A DNA stretch of 64,000 nt, from positions 29,472 through 93,471 of the forward strand of contig WAMJ01000173.1 of the NCBI GenBank assembly GCA_015522385.1. Reading direction: 5' to 3'. The position numbers and the translations under genes were made by a program. The stretch's first letter is position 1. The number at the start of each line of letters is the position of its first letter. This document shows, in pieces, positions 25,323 to 34,309 of this stretch. The notes under the pieces were generated by a model, which worked only from the letters and a program-made list of their open reading frames with translations, had not been told where the DNA came from and searched no databases. The DNA comes from Candidatus Heimdallarchaeota archaeon (lineage in GTDB: Archaea; Asgardarchaeota; Heimdallarchaeia; Heimdallarchaeales; Kariarchaeaceae).

Positions 25323-26827
25323 GTCTTCCCCTCCTTGGTGTATGCTTGGGATGTCTTTCTCATCTTCTCGATTAGAAGTTCCTCGTCCTCGAATCGACCG
25401 TGTGATTCAGATTTGGGGGTGTAAGGTAACTCGGGGAGGATTCCATCAGGCATGTACCTCAGGAAAAGAATGATTAGGGCACCGACAATGAACAACTGGA
25501 TAAAGCTGGTATCGACAAAGGCATCCTCTCGACTTGTGAAAGTATTCTGCCATGTAGAGTCACCGAATAATGTGCCTCCGATATCTACAGCTATGATCCT
25601 GAAGAAAAAGTCCAGAACGGCCAGAAAGGTTCTTGGTCTCTCCGCAGGACTTATTGTGCTGAGGTTATCAACTGAGTACTGTGTAATAGCAATAACTGAG
25701 GCTCCTAAGATCATTCCTTTGGAATTTCCCTTTCCACCGATTATAAATGCTGCCCAGACGTAGAAGGTCGTGATCACTGCAATCGTTCCTGGAAAGATAC
25801 TGCTTACTTTCCAGACCCACATACTTCCGGCCATGGCGAATATCGCTCCGCCAATCGCCAGAACTGATGCCTTGTACTTGAATACATCGTACCCATAGGA
25901 GTCGACAACCTGTTCGTCCTCCCGTATACCTCGAAGAACCCTCCCATAAGGAGACCTCAAGAGGAGTTGGGAGAGGACAAGGACAATGACCATGAAAATA
26001 ATCCCGATTATGGCCAAAACCGTATCGTATGCTATTCCAAATCTGTTGTTGGCGAATGCATCCTTGAATGGCGCAGGGATATTGCTTATGCCGATGCTCG
26101 ACCCCCATGGTCTGTCTGTCTGGAAGGTAGGCTCTGCTAGGAGCAACCTCTTCAGGAACTCTCCCAGAGCTATGGTGATGATCGCGAAGTAATCTGTCCG
26201 TAACCTAAGACCTGGGTAGGCTAGAAGATATCCGAGAACCGCTGAAATTCCCATCCCGACCAGCATCGATGTTATGGGATCGAGTAGGATCTTCAGTCCA
26301 AATAGGGAAATACCCTTGGTAGAGAGAACTGCACTTGATACCATCCCAATCCCTACAAAGAAGATCACTCCGAAGTTCACAATTCCTGTCGCTCCAGTTT
26401 GGATGTTTAGTCCCATCGCCATTATAGCATAATAGCAGATGAGGAACACCAAGAACGATATCACAAATATCTTCTTGCTAGGGTCTGCAGGCTGTATCAA
26501 AATCAGAAAGAACACAATGACCATACCTATGAGGAAGATTCTGTCCTGCAGAGCCTTCTCTCTTCTTCCCTTGGGAAATCTGTAAAGTGTCTCGGTTGTG
26601 ATGACCTCGACAAAACCAGCGAACATGTGTCCCAGAAGCAGAAATGGGTACCCGAGGATGAAGAAAACTAGATTGACATAATTGTAAATTTTGCCCTTTG
26701 TGGTGGTGGTGTCTATCTCTTTCCTCTCAATTGGGTCACTTGCTCGATTGAAAAATTCCTTGAACGCGGCTCCTAACGTCTTGAAGAATATCGAAACCTC
26801 CTTCATTGGAGAACTAGCTTCGCTCAT
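25319..26827 (-). CDS. livM: Branched-chain amino acid-type ABC transporter permease LivM
   Basis: 502 residues, longer than usual LivM (about 320-430). The C-terminal 400 residues are a classical LivM permease: GLNIQTGATGIVNFGVIFFVGIG, YFAIITIALGEFLKRLL and RGIREDEQVVDSYGYDVFKYK. The first 100 residues add a cytosolic segment and one or two extra hydrophobic helices (FFILGYPFLLLGHMF). Start and stop overlap livH and livG by 4 bases each. Confidence 0.93.
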   Translation of the reverse strand: MSEASSPMKEVSIFFKTLGAAFKEFFNRASDPIERKEIDTTTTKGKIYNYVNLVFFILGYPFLLLGHMFAGFVEVITTETLYRFPKGRREKALQDRIFLIGMVIVFFLILIQPADPSKKIFVISFLVFLICYYAIMAMGLNIQTGATGIVNFGVIFFVGIGMVSSAVLSTKGISLFGLKILLDPITSMLVGMGISAVLGYLLAYPGLRLRTDYFAIITIALGEFLKRLLLAEPTFQTDRPWGSSIGISNIPAPFKDAFANNRFGIAYDTVLAIIGIIFMVIVLVLSQLLLRSPYGRVLRGIREDEQVVDSYGYDVFKYKASVLAIGGAIFAMAGSMWVWKVSSIFPGTIAVITTFYVWAAFIIGGKGNSKGMILGASVIAITQYSVDNLSTISPAERPRTFLAVLDFFFRIIAVDIGGTLFGDSTWQNTFTSREDAFVDTSFIQLFIVGALIILFLRYMPDGILPELPYTPKSESHGRFEDEELLIEKMRKTSQAYTKEGKT

Positions 26828-28074
26828 TCTTTATCCCCTCCTTTAAAGAGACTCCTGAACGTGAATTTGTTAAACCGTTTCTCCAGTCCGAGCCCTATGC
26901 CCTGATTGTGAACGAGTAGAACGAGCACAAGAAGGAAGAATGGGACGATGTCGACATATGCCTTCAAGTTGCTTCTCTCCGTTGGCTCTTGTAATCCAGA
27001 AAGGATGGGAGAACTGTACACCCTTGCAAATCCAACGATGTATGTGGCGACCAAGGCACCGATGAGTGAGCCCACTGATCCGAGAACTACGACTGCGAAT
27101 GCAGGGATGATTAAGAATATTGCGTCTTCCAGACCTATGCCGAGTTTTGCGACATATAGCACACCACCTACTCCGGCTATACCTCCGATGATGAATGAGC
27201 TGATGTTGTAGATCTTGGTTGTACTGATTCCTGACGCAGCTGCCAAGTCTGGGTTGCTCGCTGTTGCCCTCATGGCCTTTCCTACCTTTGTACCTTTGAG
27301 AAAGACGAAGAAAAGAACCACGAGGGTGAATAGGGTGACCATAGTGATCACATCTATCTGGTTGATAATCAGGACGGTTGGCGAACCATCTGAGTAGGTC
27401 AGATCTACTGAGGGAAGAGAAGCGAACAAGGGGATCCTGTAGAGAAGTGTGGGTACCTTGCTCTGAGTCTCCGAACTGATCTGCCCCTGTGTCGTGAAGA
27501 AGCTCATATTAGCTGACCCAAACCTCATGGCAATAATTGCTCTGGTAGCTAAGGACACACCCAACGAACTTATCATGAGTGTCTGTTGAGAGCTACCCCT
27601 GTTCCTCAACGGTCTGAACACGATGATGTCCACAAGAATAGCATACAGTCCACAGACGATGAATGCCATAAAGAGGGCGAACCAAAGCACATTCGGGTTA
27701 GGATTGGAAGCGGTCGATTGCAGGTACTTTGTCGATCCCATGTACACAGCCACGTATCCCCCCATGAGGAAGTACTCTCCAACTGCAAAATTGGCAAACT
27801 TGAAAATCTTGTATCCAAGCGTCAGCCCTATGGCCATCGAGAGATAAAACGATCCCCATAGGATGCTACGGTACAGCAGTCCCATGGGGTCTATTGTAAT
27901 CGTCCCCTGTGCTGGATCAGCAAAGAGGTCGATGATGACAAATAGAATGTAGAGTATGATCAGAGGAGAGAGCACGAGACCGAACCAAATGGCTATCCTG
28001 ACTATAGGTTGCCTAGGTGTAGAGGTCTCCTTGACGACTTCCTCTGAAATTTGTTCACTTTCAGTTTCCGTCAA
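26824..28074 (-). CDS. livH: Branched-chain amino acid-type ABC transporter permease LivH
   Basis: 416 residues, longer than usual LivH (about 300). Permease motifs: LGYKIFKFANFAVGEYFLMGGY, FRPLRNRGSSQQTLMISSLGVSLATRA, GKAMRATASNPDLAAASGI and FAVVVLGSVGSLIGAL. An extra N-terminal region (about 60 residues, one helix) and a long loop with YSDGSP account for the size. The start is a TTG at 28074, supported by a TATA-like box 25 bases upstream. First gene of livHMGF. Confidence 0.92.
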   Translation of the reverse strand: MTETESEQISEEVVKETSTPRQPIVRIAIWFGLVLSPLIILYILFVIIDLFADPAQGTITIDPMGLLYRSILWGSFYLSMAIGLTLGYKIFKFANFAVGEYFLMGGYVAVYMGSTKYLQSTASNPNPNVLWFALFMAFIVCGLYAILVDIIVFRPLRNRGSSQQTLMISSLGVSLATRAIIAMRFGSANMSFFTTQGQISSETQSKVPTLLYRIPLFASLPSVDLTYSDGSPTVLIINQIDVITMVTLFTLVVLFFVFLKGTKVGKAMRATASNPDLAAASGISTTKIYNISSFIIGGIAGVGGVLYVAKLGIGLEDAIFLIIPAFAVVVLGSVGSLIGALVATYIVGFARVYSSPILSGLQEPTERSNLKAYVDIVPFFLLVLVLLVHNQGIGLGLEKRFNKFTFRSLFKGGDKE

Positions 28075-28093
28075 TACATCAACGATACTATTT

Positions 28094-28104
28094 CGATATA
28101 TAGG
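28094..28104 (-). promoter_or_regulatory. TATA-like promoter of the liv operon
   Basis: CCTATATATCG on the minus strand, centred 25 bases before the TTG start of livH, giving a leaderless transcript with a non-ATG first codon. Confidence 0.6.
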
Positions 28105-28232
28105 TCATTCGGTGCGATAATGTGTAATTTTCTTGTATGTGGGCTGTTTTTCTCGGAGAATTATGGACGAACTGTGTTCAGCTGTATGAATGAATCACCA
28201 ACTGTCTGAGCTTTCTGAAAAATTCACGCTAG

Positions 28233-28243
28233 GGTTAAATACC
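28233..28243 (+). promoter_or_regulatory. TATA-like promoter of the GH114-like gene
   Basis: GGTTAAATACC, centred about 26 bases before the ATG at 28264. It diverges from the liv promoter. Confidence 0.5.
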
Positions 28244-28263
28244 ATAAAGTTCGTCATCTCCGT

Positions 28264-29205
28264 ATGAAACCCTATCTGTTTTTTGGAATCCTGATCTTGG
28301 CAATGGCAGTACCAGGGAGCTCGATTCAAATAAGGTCTTGGGGATATCAGCTGCAGAACTATGATATAGATACCCTGAAGTTATTCGATGCTGATATTCT
28401 CGTGATCGATTACTCTAAGGATGGCACGGATACCCAAGCTTTCACCAAGGAGGAGGTCGTAGACATCCAGTCGAGTGGTAAACAGGTAGTGAGTTACATC
28501 TCCATCGGGGAAGCTGAGGACTATCGATACTATTTCGACGATAGCTGGTTGAGTTCTCCCCCTGTGTGGATGGACGGGGAGAACCCAGACTGGGAGGGGA
28601 ACTACAAGGTGAAGTACTGGGATCCTGAGTGGCAGACTATCATCTTTGGCTATCTCGATAAGATAATCTCTGCAGGATTTGACGGAGTCTATCTCGACAT
28701 CATCGACGCTTACGAATTTTACGAAGATTCAGTTCCTAAGGCCACGCAGTTAATGATCGAATTCGTCACCAATATATCCAATTACACAAGAGAGAAGGCC
28801 GGGTCAGACTTTTTGATCATCCCGCAGAACGGTGAGGGCCTGCTACAGAATGACGGGTACAGGGCAGTAATTGACGCCATTGGTAAGGAAGACCTTTACT
28901 TAGAGGAGGATGGGATTACCCATAAGACTGATGGGAGGGAATACAGCGAAAATCTGCTTGACCTGCTGACAAGAGACGGTAAGCCTGTCTTACTTGTCGA
29001 GTACACATCGAACCAAGATGCAATCTCTTTTGTACAGGAACAGGCCCAAAAGAAAGGGTACACCTTATACATCGGAGTACGTGCCCTCGACAGGCTGGTC
29101 GATCAGAACTTTTCCACATCGGAGTCCAATATCTCATTCCTTCTTCTCCCCTCTATCACCACTTTAGTCATTCTTCGGAAACGAGCGGATTCATCCCCAC
29201 GATAA
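28264..29205 (+). CDS. Secreted GH114 / TM1410-MJ1477 family putative glycoside hydrolase
   Basis: 313 residues with an N-terminal signal peptide (YLFFGILILAMAVPGSS). The body matches the TM1410/MJ1477 TIM-barrel family related to endo-alpha-1,4-polygalactosaminidases (GH114): WGYQLQNYD, DILVIDYSKDG, KQVVSYISIGEAEDYR, VKYWDPEWQ, GFDGVYLDIIDAYEFY and LIIPQNGEGLL. D and E residues in YLDIIDAYE and SIGEAE are the likely active-site acids. A hydrophobic C-terminus (ISFLLLPSITTLVIL) may anchor it. It probably acts on extracellular amino-sugar polymers. Confidence 0.85.
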   Translation: MKPYLFFGILILAMAVPGSSIQIRSWGYQLQNYDIDTLKLFDADILVIDYSKDGTDTQAFTKEEVVDIQSSGKQVVSYISIGEAEDYRYYFDDSWLSSPPVWMDGENPDWEGNYKVKYWDPEWQTIIFGYLDKIISAGFDGVYLDIIDAYEFYEDSVPKATQLMIEFVTNISNYTREKAGSDFLIIPQNGEGLLQNDGYRAVIDAIGKEDLYLEEDGITHKTDGREYSENLLDLLTRDGKPVLLVEYTSNQDAISFVQEQAQKKGYTLYIGVRALDRLVDQNFSTSESNISFLLLPSITTLVILRKRADSSPR

Positions 29206-29236
29206 CATTAAAGTCCTACCCAAGAAGGACAGTTCA

Positions 29237-29830
29237 ATGACGTGGATAGAAGTCATCGACATTGACGAGGCCACTGGTGACCTCCAGAACCTCTACTCCA
29301 ACCTGAAAAGTCCAGAGGGACATGTAGACAATGTACTGAAGGTGCACAGTCTCAGACCCCGGACCATGAGGGGTCACCTCGCTCTTTACAGATCGGCACT
29401 TCACTCTGAACCCAATGAGTTAGACAAAAAGGAGAGGGAGCTTGTGGCAGTTACTGTGGGTACACTGAATGGATGTGAGTACTGTGTAGCCCACCACGGA
29501 ACTGGTCTAGCGGATCTAGTGGGCGGTCAAATGGAAGCTAAGAGATTGACCAAGTCCGCTGTAGAGGGTGGCGATGGTCTGGGGCCACGAGAACGTGCTC
29601 TTGTTGACTATGCGATTAAACTAACATTGAGACCTGCTGATATGGTAGAGGAAGATTTGGCTCCGTTGAGGAGAGTGGGTCTGTCCGACGCTGGTATCCT
29701 CGACCTCAATCAAATCGTATCATACTTCAATTACGTAACACGTTCTCTTCAGGGTCTTGGAGTTAGAACCGATGGAGAACCCCTTGGCTACCACGCTGTT
29801 GATGGCGAGGTGAAGAGGTACTCGGAATGA
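29237..29830 (+). CDS. AhpD-like / carboxymuconolactone decarboxylase family peroxidase-related protein
   Basis: 197 residues, the usual length of the peroxidase-related AhpD-like subfamily. The active-site motif is complete: E68 in ERELVAV, then C80 and C83 in NGCEYCVAHH with the following histidines. N-terminal WIEVIDIDEATG and C-terminal ILDLNQIVSYFNYVTRSLQGLGV are typical. Likely a thiol peroxidase or disulfide exchange protein; the physiological partner is not indicated. It starts 31 bases after the GH114-like gene. Confidence 0.88.
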   Translation: MTWIEVIDIDEATGDLQNLYSNLKSPEGHVDNVLKVHSLRPRTMRGHLALYRSALHSEPNELDKKERELVAVTVGTLNGCEYCVAHHGTGLADLVGGQMEAKRLTKSAVEGGDGLGPRERALVDYAIKLTLRPADMVEEDLAPLRRVGLSDAGILDLNQIVSYFNYVTRSLQGLGVRTDGEPLGYHAVDGEVKRYSE

Positions 29831-29861
29831 TTTAGTTATCAAAAATAGTTGAAATACGGTA

Positions 29862-31229
29862 TCAGTGCTTACCCTTGCTGGAGAAATTGAAATTTCCCAA
29901 TCTCAGAGTTGGGATCTTCCCTGCTAGACCAAATATACTCCCGTAGGTACCGTGGAGCTTCTGTACTACATCATTTGCAGGTTCTGCCTCCTTGTACATC
30001 GAGAACATCGAATCAGTGAACCTCATGTTTTTCAAGGAACCGACTATCTCTCCATTCTTTATCCGGAATAGACCATCCCTAGTCAATCCTGTGATCGTGG
30101 AGTCGGGCATGTGCACGAAATTGCAGTACCAGAGACTTGTAATGTAAATCCCGTCGTCTACTGAGGCTATCAACTCCTCCTCCGTCTTACTTCCTGGTTT
30201 GATGGACGGTGATCTGAACATGGTGAATCCTCCAACAGCTCTGCCATTAGTCTCTACTCCCAACTTCTTCGCATTCCGTCTGTTATACGCAAATTCTTTC
30301 ACTACTCCGTCTTCAATGTAAGTGATATCGTAGCTTGGCTCTCCATCTGTATCGAAGTTCTGAGAGGCATAGTGCTCTGGATCAGACACGGCGTCAGTTA
30401 TAGTGAACCTCTCATCGAACAACTTCTCTCCTAATTTGTCCTTGAACGGGCTTTGGTAATTGATAAGCATGCTGGACGAAGTCGCTAGACCCATGTGGAA
30501 CATGAGCTCCATTGTTGCTTCGTGGCCAAATATTGTCTCATAACCCCCGACATCGAGCTCTCCTTGATTCAGACCACGGTAAGCCCGATCGGCGACGATT
30601 TGTGCGGTTTTCTCTATTTGTAGATCCTCAAACTTCACTCCTGCAACAGAGGAAGAGGATCTCGATTCACCTGTACCCTTGGAAGCAGCCACATTTATGA
30701 TCCCCGAGACTGTAGATCCCTCTCTCTGTGCCATAATACCGTAGCTGTTCATCAGAACGAATCTACCGGTATTGTAGTTCAGGTTTCCTGCCACTGAGAC
30801 AATTTCTGAATTGATCTCTGCGCTCTCGATGGCAAGTTTCACCTGATCTGAGATCTCCATAGGTGTATACTCAACCATTCGTGCTGGAAGGTCTGGATAG
30901 TCGGGCTGCTCCTGAATGAATCCCGGGAACTCTGGATCGTCTGGAGAGAACCTTGCTAAGGTGATGGCATCGTTGACCATAGCTTTGACCCGATCCCGAT
31001 GCATCGTTCCGCTGTAGTTCCCTACCTTACTTCCTATCTGTAGTTGTAGCTGGAACTCTGTAGTGTTCCTCAAGGTATTCTGAGTTATGTGCTTCTCTCC
31101 GTACCTTGTGGCTATGTTCTCATTGCTATACACTGTCACTTGTGCCGCGTCTGCTCCCTGTGCCTTGCTTTCGCTCAGGAGTTCCTTGGCAATCTCTGCT
31201 AATTCATCGAATGTCTTTATGTCTACCAT
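29862..31229 (-). CDS. tldE: TldE/PmbA, metalloprotease partner of TldD
   Basis: 455 residues from the ATG at 31229, chosen because it lies 5 bases after the tldD stop; an upstream in-frame start at 31274 would read 15 codons inside tldD. Typical PmbA features: ADAAQVTVYSNEN, GKVGNYSGT-like segments and a C-terminal domain lacking the zinc motif (FGHEATMELMF in place of HExxxH). TldD and TldE form a heterodimer that degrades unfolded peptides; in bacteria it also processes microcin B17 and releases the CcdA antitoxin. Confidence 0.92.
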   Translation of the reverse strand: MVDIKTFDELAEIAKELLSESKAQGADAAQVTVYSNENIATRYGEKHITQNTLRNTTEFQLQLQIGSKVGNYSGTMHRDRVKAMVNDAITLARFSPDDPEFPGFIQEQPDYPDLPARMVEYTPMEISDQVKLAIESAEINSEIVSVAGNLNYNTGRFVLMNSYGIMAQREGSTVSGIINVAASKGTGESRSSSSVAGVKFEDLQIEKTAQIVADRAYRGLNQGELDVGGYETIFGHEATMELMFHMGLATSSSMLINYQSPFKDKLGEKLFDERFTITDAVSDPEHYASQNFDTDGEPSYDITYIEDGVVKEFAYNRRNAKKLGVETNGRAVGGFTMFRSPSIKPGSKTEEELIASVDDGIYITSLWYCNFVHMPDSTITGLTRDGLFRIKNGEIVGSLKNMRFTDSMFSMYKEAEPANDVVQKLHGTYGSIFGLAGKIPTLRLGNFNFSSKGKH

Positions 31230-31234
31230 CTTGA

Positions 31235-32689
31235 TCACGCTATCCCCATGTGCACATTCTCGAACCTTGTCCAAGGACCGCCGTGCGTCACATATCCCGT
31301 TTGCATATTTGGTGCTCCCTTCCCGCAGTTTGGATGACCGTGGAGCTCGAACTCGCGTGTGAGTCCGGAGACCGACCCCCAGAACTCGGGTGTGATCCCC
31401 TGATAGGAAATGTTTTTCAGAGTCTTGACAATCTCGCCTTTCTCTATCTTGTATCCGATTTGGGTGGAGAACTGGAAGTTTAGCCTCTTGTCATCAATTG
31501 AGTGGGATTTATATCGAATCCCGTAGATCCCGTCCTTGGTATCTGCTATAAGTTCGTCGATATCCTTGAAGCCCTCATCACCAGTAGGTGCATCAAGATT
31601 CATCGAGTTCATCCTGATGATAGGAACATCGTTGTAATTATCCGCTCTTGAGTTGCCCGTGGATCTTTCCTGCCCGATTAGTGAAGCATGCTCCCGGTCG
31701 GTCTGATACCCAACAAATATCCCCTCTTTGACGATAGGTACTCGTCTGGCGAGAACTCCCTCGTCATCGTACTTGATGTGCCCAAGTATGCCATGGATTG
31801 TTGCATCTTGGGTGATGTTCACAAGTTCATTGCCATATTGCAAGTTCCCCAACTTGTCGGTAGTCATCCATGAGGTCCCTGCAAAGTCAGCTTCGTATCC
31901 CAATACCCTATCGAGTTCTGTGGGATGCCCTGTGGATTCATGGATCTGGAGACCGAGTTGCCATGGGTCGAGAATGAGGGTTCCCTTGTAGTCTTTCGGG
32001 CACTTCTCCGCCTTGGTTGCCAGCTCGATTGATTCTCGCTTGACTACCTCAGCCTGCTTCATGAGGTCAAATTGCTCAACAAGTTCCCATCCTCCCGTCA
32101 TGTTCATGTCCATCGCCCTCCTTTGCGGTCCTTCAGTACCGACTGCTATCGCCGATATGTCTGCACCTATCATGAGTATTCTTTGCTTGATGTCACTCCC
32201 GTCCGAACTGAAGAAATGGATGTTGAGATCCCTGGCATTATAGGAGGCCATGGAGTCCCTGACAAGATCAGTCTCGGAAAAGCTCTGCTTATTAGCATCT
32301 TGTACGATGGATGCCTTCTCCTCGAAGTCCATCTTGAACGGATCCTTGTCAATTCTCACTGAGTACTCATCCTTGTACGTTGGTTCTTCTGCAAGTGTAA
32401 CCTGCTGCCTTCTGGGTACATTGGCAGACGCCAGTGCTATTTTCCAAGCGTTCTTAGCGGTACTGATTATGCTCTCTTTGTCAAGTAGATTTGTGGCGGC
32501 AAACCCCCAGGCATTATTCGCCCGCACTCTTACTGCAACTCCTTGGCTGAATGACCGGTTACTCTGGAATGGCAACCCCATCCTGTAGTTGATATTCTCT
32601 TGCCGTATATTCACGAACCTCACCTGCGCGAGCTGAAATCCCTGATTGTCGGATATACTCTTGATCGCGAGGTCTGCATAGTCTTCCAT
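31235..32689 (-). CDS. tldD: TldD, catalytic subunit of TldD/TldE metalloprotease
   Basis: 484 residues. The zinc motif HESTGH (in LQIHESTGHPTELDRVLGYE) is the TldD HExxxH signature and is intact. ARRVPIVKEG, YQTDREHASLIG and NSMNLDAPTGD are further family blocks. A TATA-like ATTATTATC about 25 bases upstream of the ATG suggests a leaderless transcript covering tldD-tldE. Confidence 0.94.
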   Translation of the reverse strand: MEDYADLAIKSISDNQGFQLAQVRFVNIRQENINYRMGLPFQSNRSFSQGVAVRVRANNAWGFAATNLLDKESIISTAKNAWKIALASANVPRRQQVTLAEEPTYKDEYSVRIDKDPFKMDFEEKASIVQDANKQSFSETDLVRDSMASYNARDLNIHFFSSDGSDIKQRILMIGADISAIAVGTEGPQRRAMDMNMTGGWELVEQFDLMKQAEVVKRESIELATKAEKCPKDYKGTLILDPWQLGLQIHESTGHPTELDRVLGYEADFAGTSWMTTDKLGNLQYGNELVNITQDATIHGILGHIKYDDEGVLARRVPIVKEGIFVGYQTDREHASLIGQERSTGNSRADNYNDVPIIRMNSMNLDAPTGDEGFKDIDELIADTKDGIYGIRYKSHSIDDKRLNFQFSTQIGYKIEKGEIVKTLKNISYQGITPEFWGSVSGLTREFELHGHPNCGKGAPNMQTGYVTHGGPWTRFENVHMGIA

Positions 32690-32776
32690 CTAAGAAAGGG
32701 GGGAGATGGTAGATAATAATCTTAGTGGTCAGTCTAGACATATTTCTCGAAATATAATGGTATTTGCTGTTCCTCC

Positions 32777-33448
32777 TTATGTGAAGGTCTCAACATTCTC
32801 CATGAAAATCTTCTTTGCGAATTCTGATGATATATCACCATAGTTCTCCTCGAATATCTTCACGATCATATCGAGGGGTACGTCAGCGTAGGTTCCGTGA
32901 TCCTTTATGTACTCTACATGTGGATTACCATCTCTGTCCGTGGGGCTCAGAAGGGCGTCGTTTTCCCCGTCGAATTCAGGTGTTATGAACCTGTGAATCT
33001 CGCATGTCTTTCTATCCAGTGCAGGAGTGGCTTTAACCCATTTCCCATTGATATAGAGCTCTGAGTAACAATGTGATGCCATAACATTAGTACCCCACAA
33101 AGCAACAAGCTCTGGAGTGAGTCGGTGGTTGATAAAATCCACAAAGTGGAGGCGTGATGGGATTCCCACCGCTCGAGCAAGGGTACAGAGTGTCACTGCT
33201 TTAGGGATGCAGAATGAGTTGTCCCTCCTAAGTGTCGTGCTCGCTTTGAACAAGTCAGGTGACACACCAACTCCCTTGATAGAGTACTTTGTTGAATCCC
33301 TAACGTACTCAAAAATTCTTACCGCCTTTTCCCGATTACTCAATCCGTTCAAATTCAACTTCTGTATCGTACTCCGAACCTCAGGGGCATTTATATCAAG
33401 GAATTCCGTCTCTGATAAATACTCTAACATCATTTGTATTAGATTCAC
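32777..33448 (-). CDS. Transglutaminase-like cysteine protease-fold protein
   Basis: 223 residues from a GTG at 33448. A TATA-like TATAATTATAAG at 33458-33470 would fit better with the ATG at 33433, five codons in, so the start is open. The transglutaminase-like triad is visible: C80 in NSFCIPKAVTLCTLARAVGIPSR, H126 in MASHCYSELYING and D145 in ATPALDR. The family includes peptidases and amidases. The target is unknown. No signal peptide, so cytosolic. Confidence 0.85.
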   Translation of the reverse strand: MNLIQMMLEYLSETEFLDINAPEVRSTIQKLNLNGLSNREKAVRIFEYVRDSTKYSIKGVGVSPDLFKASTTLRRDNSFCIPKAVTLCTLARAVGIPSRLHFVDFINHRLTPELVALWGTNVMASHCYSELYINGKWVKATPALDRKTCEIHRFITPEFDGENDALLSPTDRDGNPHVEYIKDHGTYADVPLDMIVKIFEENYGDISSEFAKKIFMENVETFT

Positions 33449-33756
33449 TGAGGCTTATAATTATACTGATCTTCCTATATTACTGGATGGTCTCACCTGT
33501 ACTCCTTCTTCTTTTTAACACATTTGACAAACCTCAAAACTTACTTTCCTAGCTAACCTGAAATTAGTTACCAAATCTTTCCAAATACAATTCTGATAGA
33601 TTCCATTGTTTGGATTACTGATTGCCCAGAATTAAATTTCTCATTTTCTTGGCAAACAAAACACCAAACAGTTACGAATAATAATTACTGTTTTTTCTCG
33701 ATTATTTCACTGAGATTCATAATAATTAAATATACCCAATTTCTCTACCACACACC
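33449..33756 (-). other. AT-rich divergent intergenic region
   Basis: About 300 bases between the transglutaminase-like gene and the small membrane protein gene. It holds TATA-like elements for both (33458-33470 minus, 33725-33733 plus: TTAAATATA, 28 bases before the ATG at 33757). Nothing else recognisable. Confidence 0.5.
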
Positions 33757-34179
33757 ATGTCACAAATGACACAACCAGTACCGCAAAGAAACACCATAAT
33801 GTGGATCCTGGGTGGAATGCTCCTGTTTGGAATTCCACTCATTATCTACTATTACAACAACTTTGCTGATATGAAGAAACTCGCAATGGCAATACAGGCG
33901 AAGACTGGAAAGACCGTAAACACACTAAGTCCCGGGCTTGCAATCCTTCTCACGTTTATTCCAATTCTTAATTTTTATGTTATTATGAAAAAGCAGGATG
34001 ATCTTATTGCTCTCCTCGATGTCTCAGGAATGCCGATACAGGACAGACCCATGAGTGGGATTATGATAATTCTGATGCTATTGCTCTCATGGTTAATGAT
34101 TCCTATGATTATTGTCATCATCCAAGTCTTCAAGTGGCAGAGCATCATGAACCAAGCTGCACAGATTGCCAACTCATAG
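33757..34179 (+). CDS. Small membrane protein, DUF4234-like
   Basis: 140 residues with three hydrophobic segments (about 15-31, 61-77 and 103-126). The pattern of a helix followed by an aromatic stretch (IIYYYNNFADMKKLA) resembles DUF4234-type small membrane proteins, but I am not certain. Isolated gene with its own TATA-like promoter. Confidence 0.65.
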   Translation: MSQMTQPVPQRNTIMWILGGMLLFGIPLIIYYYNNFADMKKLAMAIQAKTGKTVNTLSPGLAILLTFIPILNFYVIMKKQDDLIALLDVSGMPIQDRPMSGIMIILMLLLSWLMIPMIIVIIQVFKWQSIMNQAAQIANS

Positions 34180-34309
34180 GTAAACTATTAACCAATCATA
34201 TCGTTTTATTATACTATCTACAATAAATATCGAATCGTGCTCTCCAAAGTTAGCTCCTCGATATTTTTGCATAATAGGGATTTATAACTCAATCCCTGAG
34301 TGTAGGTGT

